Source: Thunnus maccoyii (lineage: Eukaryota > Chordata > Actinopteri > Scombriformes > Scombridae). Taken from it: a stretch of 64,000 bases of DNA. Below the pieces are notes generated by a model. The model did no database searches and was not told the origin of the DNA. It saw only the letters and a list, made by a program, of their open reading frames with translations. Position numbers and translations under genes: made by a program. Below are positions 58,641 to 64,000 of this stretch, piece after piece. Positions within the stretch are counted from its first letter, which is position 1. Each line of letters begins with the position of its first letter. The stretch spans positions 28,428,505-28,492,504 of the forward strand of contig NC_056535.1 in assembly GCF_910596095.1 (NCBI RefSeq). Direction: 5' to 3'.

Positions 58641-60430
58641 CTGAATGTCTTAGGTGAAATTGGCCATTTAAGATAATTATAATATTTATGTATTAACATT
58701 GGCCCGTTATCAATTATTCTTAATTTTTATGGTGTTTTAAAATCAGGAAATAACTTATTTAATAACTTATTAACTTATTTATTGACTAATTACCTTATTA
58801 TTAGATTTCCTTTCACCAATGTACACACAGCGGGGGGGGTTGTTGCCTTTTCAGTGGCAAGCTGCAGAGTGCAGATGCTGGAGCTCTAACTAACCAAAAA
58901 AGTCCCTGGTACAGTCTTTAAAAAGTTTAACTACATGATAAAATTAGGAGAATGAAAAATAATACATATTCAAATGGCAAATGGTGTGTGATGGCTAATG
59001 GTACTTGGCTTGTGGTTTTTAGGTGTCTCTCAGTCTTTCTTTTTAGTGAGAGTATCTTTTCTGGGGCACTCAGGGAAAAATGAAAAAGACAACGCCCAAA
59101 ACACAACATGGGCCATCATGGCTGTCAAGGCTGAGAGAGAAAAAAAATACACAGGAAACAAGAGAGCACGAGAAACAAGCAATCACAGGAAGCAAGCAAG
59201 CAAAAAAGGAAGCCAAGCCAGACAAAGAGTTGTAAACTTTTATAGTCTAGGAGGCGTGTTTAAGAAGAAATAGGATCCTTGCTGCTCTTTTGAGTGAATG
59301 CTTCAATTACTAATTAAATCCTTGTTGTGGAGACCTTCAATTTAAAGGGAATAATTTTATTCCTGTAGAATATTTGAAGACTATACATGCCATGTCAATG
59401 CCATCAACACATCATGAAACAATGAGAAAACACTTAGACCTTGTAATATTGATTAACCAAATAAAATACAGAATAAAATCAATAAACCTTAATTTCCCAA
59501 CCTGTAATTACATCTATTAAGAAAGCATTATCCTAGCAATCAAACCAAAGCTAAATAATACACTTATACTGGTTAATTTTGAGGCAGCATTTGAATTTCT
59601 ATAATATAAAACTAGTTAATCATTCTAAAACACAGTAAAAGTAAACAATGGTTAGGTAAGTCCAGATACATATTTTTACACATTTTTAGTGGTATTTCTG
59701 ATCAAATCAGACACTTATTGTGTATTAAAAAAAAACTGACTTGTCTCAAGTTTATGACTTAATAGAAGGGAGAGAATGGGGAATAGTTCAACCAGGTTGT
59801 CTGTGGGGTGGGGGAGAAGGCTCCAGTTGGTGTTGTCTGTTTGTATCTGAAAAGAAAGAGAAAGTTGGCAATTCCGACTCTCCATTTTCCTCCCGTGGCT
59901 AGTGGAGGAAGGGACATGTTTTTAGTCCTGTTCATGTCTCCTTGACATCCTTGTGTCTTGACGTCAGAGGTCATTGGGTCCGTACACAGACAGACTGTTA
60001 GGGCAAAAGGAATCACAATGTTTTTGAATGGAATTAAACGTTTTTTCTGTTCCTTGGTCGTTATCCTACGCAAAATACAAACATTACAACAGTGATAAAA
60101 CATAAAAGGACATTTCAGAAGTATAAATAGCACCGACAAATGAATAAAGAAAATAACAATAAGCAGGTAATTAAAAAAGAACAAAATAGTCAAAAATCAT
60201 CTAATGGGTTTATAATGTTGGTCAGAAATGTGCTCTGATACGCCTGTGACCACATTACTGTGATGTCACTCTGTACATGAATTTTGAATTTGACTAATGA
60301 CAAATTTGATTAACAATCTGTTCAAGTATCCACACCATGTAAACAAGTTCATCATTTTATTCTCAGTTTAGGTTTTAAACCTTGTGAATCACTCCTTTTC
60401 CTCCACATCATTATTATTTTCATCATAGTC

Positions 60431-60560
60431 ATAAAGCCGCAACTAATGATTTTCATTATCAATTCATCTGTCGATTATTTCCTCCATTAATCGATTAGTC
60501 TTTTTGTCTATAAAATGTCGATTCCCTAAACCCAAGATGGCGTCTTCAAATGTCTTTTTT
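60431..60560 (+). repeat. Truncated copy of the GCTGCAAC repeat
   Basis: Matches the left third of 31287-31672 (GCAACTAATGATTTTCATTATC, then TCTATAAAATGTCG and CCCAAGATGGCGTC), with the right end missing. Confidence 0.65.
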
Positions 60561-60751
60561 TGTACCAACCTACAGTCCGGTCATCTCACCATCTCACAAC
60601 CCCTCAGATTTATCTGGTGACCCTTTGGAGGGGCCCGACGCCCAGGTTGGGAACCACTGGACTAAACAAGCTAACTGTATTAATAATCTAATGATGTCAT
60701 ATATAATAATATATCAGTCATTGGGACAAAATGAGTAGGCCTAATTTTACC

Positions 60752-60894
60752 TTAAAGGTACAGTGTGTAGAATTTAGTGGCATCTAGCGGAACAGACTTA
60801 GCAGAGATGGAACATAATATTCATAAGGATGTTTTGATTAGTGCTGCAATGTCACCACTAGATGCCACTAAATCCTACACACTGATCCTTTTAA
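60752..60894. mobile_element. TTAA-flanked MITE, internally deleted copy (143 bp)
   Basis: Same ends as 20855-21252 (AGTGTGTAGAATTTAGTGGC and CCACTAAATCCTACACACT) and TTAA on each side, but about 255 bp of the interior is absent. Confidence 0.78.
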
Positions 60895-62054
60895 TTCTTT
60901 AAGTACATTTTGCTGGTAATACTTTTGTGCTTGTACTTAAGTAGGATTTTTCATGCATAACTTTTACTTGTAATGGAGTAGCTATTTATACATTTCCGTA
61001 TTGGTACTTTTACTTAAGTGAAGGATCTGGATACTTCCACAACTGGAAACTTCACCCGACCAGCAGACCCTCAAACTGATGTTTTAAAGACCATTTGTGA
61101 AGAAATATTGATTCTGTGCGAACAACCTGAGGAACAAAGGGACCTCTAACATGGCTGCCAGCCTGGGGTGGGAGGGGTAGATGTGCCATAATCAGCTGTC
61201 TGGATCCTCAGAGCAACTGCTTATTCCAGCTGACCTAAGAAATATTTCTCTTTAGCAGACACAAACTGCTTAAACATGCCCGATGTATGGAGAGCAGCTC
61301 TAGACCTGTTAACACTGATGTTAAATAGTCATGACATGTCTTGTTCTGTGTCAGTCAGATCGAACCTGATAACCCCACCATAAGGACAAGACTTCATGGT
61401 GATGCTGCAGAACTGCTAAAACCACACAGTGCGCCCCATTTAACCATTTCCCACAACTGTATAATTACATACATGACTAAATTTCACAAGAAATCATCCT
61501 CAGTGCATTCTTATTAACTTTGTAGACGTTCTTGGCACAGCACAGCCCTATAATCCATTTCAGGGGCGTGGTCAGCATTCCTGCAGAGCAGCCTGTCAAG
61601 CTGCCAGAGAAAAAAACACATGAACACCAGATGTTACCTCACTTTCCTTCAGAATAAATGTCTCCAGTCCTGTTTATAGATGGTGGTCCAGTCCAACGAG
61701 AGCGTGCAACCAAGATAAAAGCTACCATACTACATTTTGTAATTTTGAGTACAAACAGACACCAAAGCATAATGAGGTGTAATTAAAGCAATTAAAACAA
61801 AGGCAAAATCTGTAATAAACAAGTCTGTAATCTCTCAGATTCAAGTCTGCGGAAAGGACTCCATCAATACTCATCGGGATTCATCAAATTAAATGGAGCG
61901 AAACATGTATTCTGATATTTGGTGCACAATTTCCTTGAAATTTTACTCAAGTTACCTGATGTTAAGTGTTACCAAAATATGTTTTGCTGTGTCTTTTACC
62001 ATGTTGGACAGGTCAAATGTTTGGAAGGACATGAAAATTCAAATGAACTAAATG

Positions 62055-62374
62055 TTTTCAAATGTGCTTTCCATGTAAGTGATGGGGGCCAAAATCCACA
62101 GTGAGTCCACACAGTCATTTTGTGCAAAAATGAATTTGCAACAGTTTATCTGAAGCTTTGACTTTGGCACTAAAAAGACTGTAATGTTGAAAGATATCTA
62201 CTTGATTTAACTCATTTGGACGACTGAAGCTTCATATTAGCTTCAGATAAACTTTTAAATAGATTTTATGAACAGGAGGAATGATTATTGAAAGAAAAAC
62301 CTGTTTCAAAGATGATTTGGGCGCCTGACGGTTGTTTTAAGACAGACTTGAAAAATTGTGAACGTGTCCTTTAA
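62055..62374. repeat. Inverted-end dispersed repeat, copy C (left-truncated)
   Basis: Starts within the family at CCATGTAAGTGATGGGGGCC and runs to the intact right end AGACTTGAAAAATTGTGAAC followed by CCTTTAA. The left terminal repeat is absent. Confidence 0.65.
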
Positions 62375-63115
62375 GAGTAAAAGCTAAGAAGCGGTTTGTG
62401 AATGAGAGTTTTATGCTGAAGGTTATACCGGAAGCTGTGTGTCATTGACGTTATTTGGACACATGCAGCAGAGCATAGCGGCTCCCTGTCAGTAACGGAA
62501 AGATTGCCTGGATTCAGTCAAAACCGAGGTGATCTCAAATCTGATCAAACAGCTGCAGGATGAACAGCGCAGGTAGGATTTAAAACACACGACAGGACAC
62601 CACATTGCACAGGTGACCAAACTGACTACAACACGTTTACACCTGCTGCTGTAGATCATAGACTGAAGATCATGAGTAATCATACTGTCCCATCTCTGGC
62701 ACCGCCTTTACTCACTGTCAGTGTCATTATATGTCACTTCTGTCATGTATGTATGTATGTATGGTATTGAACTGTATTGCATGCCTGTTGTAGTACTTGC
62801 TGAAGCATTGTATTGATGACGTAATGTCTCTAATTTGTAATATACTGCACAGGGATGAAAATGAACTCATTAACTAACACACATCAGCCATTTATATTGA
62901 TGTGCAACTTACATGTTAATTATTGTGCACTGTCCCTGGTAATGAATTAATGAATGAAAGAAAGAAAGAAAGAAAGTAAAAAGATCAGCCAGCCAGGCTA
63001 CCGCTATAGCCACACGTCATCGGAGCGCCTTGCAAACATTTTATAGCATACAGAAACAAAAACGTTTCACATGCAAGGATTAAACCGCGGATTTAACAGT
63101 GAGGAGGTTCTGCCC

Positions 63116-63118
<3 letters not shown>

Positions 63119-63199
<81 letters not shown>
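63119..63199. repeat. (CA)n microsatellite
   Basis: About 40 uninterrupted CA units. Confidence 0.9.
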
Positions 63200-63201
<2 letters not shown>

Positions 63202-63406
63202 AGACACAACGTGCTGTTCGTGCTAGTTAGTTAAGACTTAGTCTTTAAAATAAGTTTATTGAAGAACAAGATACAGGCAATAAAATAATGAAGATCTTGT
63301 TTCAAACTATAAATAAATAAGTAACAATATACTATTGGTCATAATGTATTTACCATAACTGCTATATATAGGCTATAGCTATACATATACATAGCCTTAC
63401 ATGACC

Positions 63407-63410
<4 letters not shown>

Positions 63411-63496
<86 letters not shown>
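63411..63496. repeat. (GT)n microsatellite
   Basis: 43 uninterrupted units, 212 bp from the complementary (CA)n tract at 63119-63199. Confidence 0.9.
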
Positions 63497-63502
<6 letters not shown>

Positions 63503-64000
63503 GGGAGAAATCAGAGGCCACAGAAAAGTGCCATATGTCCTACTAGCCATTCTCCCAATCGGCAGGTCGTATTTACGGTAAATCTGAAATGACATAATTG
63601 ACTGATCGGTCATTCACTGCTACAGCATGTTTACCACAGAGTGGGAGAAGGAAAGCAGAGCCCACAGAGAGGTTCCATTTATCTAAAAGCCACTCATTTG
63701 ACATAAACGGCTCTTCCCAGTCAGTAGGTTGTATTTATGATCAGGGTTCCTACAAAATGAATTTTGAAATGGAAAATGTGTAGGAACCCTGTACAGTAGA
63801 CTCCAGTACAAACCACAAACATGTGGTCTTTGAACTCGACTGTAAACGCGAGCCTCTGTCTTCAAAGAATGCGGATGAGGACAGTCAAGCGTCAACGGTT
63901 GAATATCAATTGGAGAAGTGACCGTCATAGTTTCCAACGAATTAAAGGTGGGTACAACATCTGACAGACTTTTATAAATGGTAATAATATTTGCTGATAA

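Larger units (their letters stand above)
58641..64000. other. Gene-free end of the window outside listed repeats
   Basis: A+T-rich DNA, a hAT-end-like TTGGGAACCACTGG at about 60648, (ATGT)n at 62744-62762, (GAAA)n at about 62956-62977 and the two long dinucleotide tracts. A 144-codon antisense frame at 59759-60193 shows no family resemblance and no splice context. Confidence 0.5.

Noticed and set aside
59759..60193. 144-codon antisense open frame
   Set aside because: No recognisable domain, A+T-driven hydrophobic N-terminus, and no splice sites or poly(A) signal to support it.

Overview
This window is nuclear DNA of a ray-finned (teleost) fish, probably a percomorph. The genes are split by introns with GT-AG boundaries. 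The intergenic DNA is A+T-rich and carries very long (CA)n/(GT)n tracts. It is crowded with fish-type dispersed repeats: short TTAA-flanked inverted-repeat elements, hAT-like MITEs, a Tc1 relic and 3' ends of several LINEs. No bacterial-type operon, CRISPR array, rRNA gene or intact tRNA gene was seen.

Three protein-coding genes are supported, all on the + strand. (1) 20242-27608 is a complete seven-exon purine nucleoside phosphorylase (295 aa) with every known active-site residue in place. (2) 34531-36272 is a four-exon gene for an unrecognised 181-aa single-pass membrane protein; its reading frame stays open across four consensus splice junctions and it ends near an AATAAA. (3) 44119-52029 is rem1, an RGK-family GTPase of 311 aa in four coding exons. 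Two small splice-bounded segments upstream (40982-41097 and 42920-42956) could be 5' exons of rem1. Joined, they would encode a Met-Gly-Cys upstream reading frame whose stop overlaps the rem1 start codon.

Layout: 1-20241 is gene-free, with microsatellites, a 19-bp minisatellite, a hAT element with a perfect 8-bp target duplication, and paired dispersed repeats. 20242-27956 is pnp; its first intron holds a MITE nested in an older repeat. 27957-34530 is repeat-rich, with a LINE relic, a hAT-like element and an element with GGCCAATT ends. 34531-36403 is the new membrane-protein gene. 36404-44084 holds an L2/Rex1-like LINE 3' end, a TTAA element, an interrupted minisatellite and an E-box cluster. 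44085-52471 is rem1, whose introns carry a TTAA element with a P2X7-like reading frame, a Tc1 relic inserted at a TA, and a 0.9-kb TTAA element. 52472-64000 is gene-free but contains a hAT MITE with a tRNA-like core and a LINE fragment joined head-to-tail to the last exon of an HSC70 gene.

The three genes share no obvious pathway: purine salvage, an unknown membrane role, and calcium-channel/cytoskeletal regulation. Their linkage is of interest for synteny rather than function.
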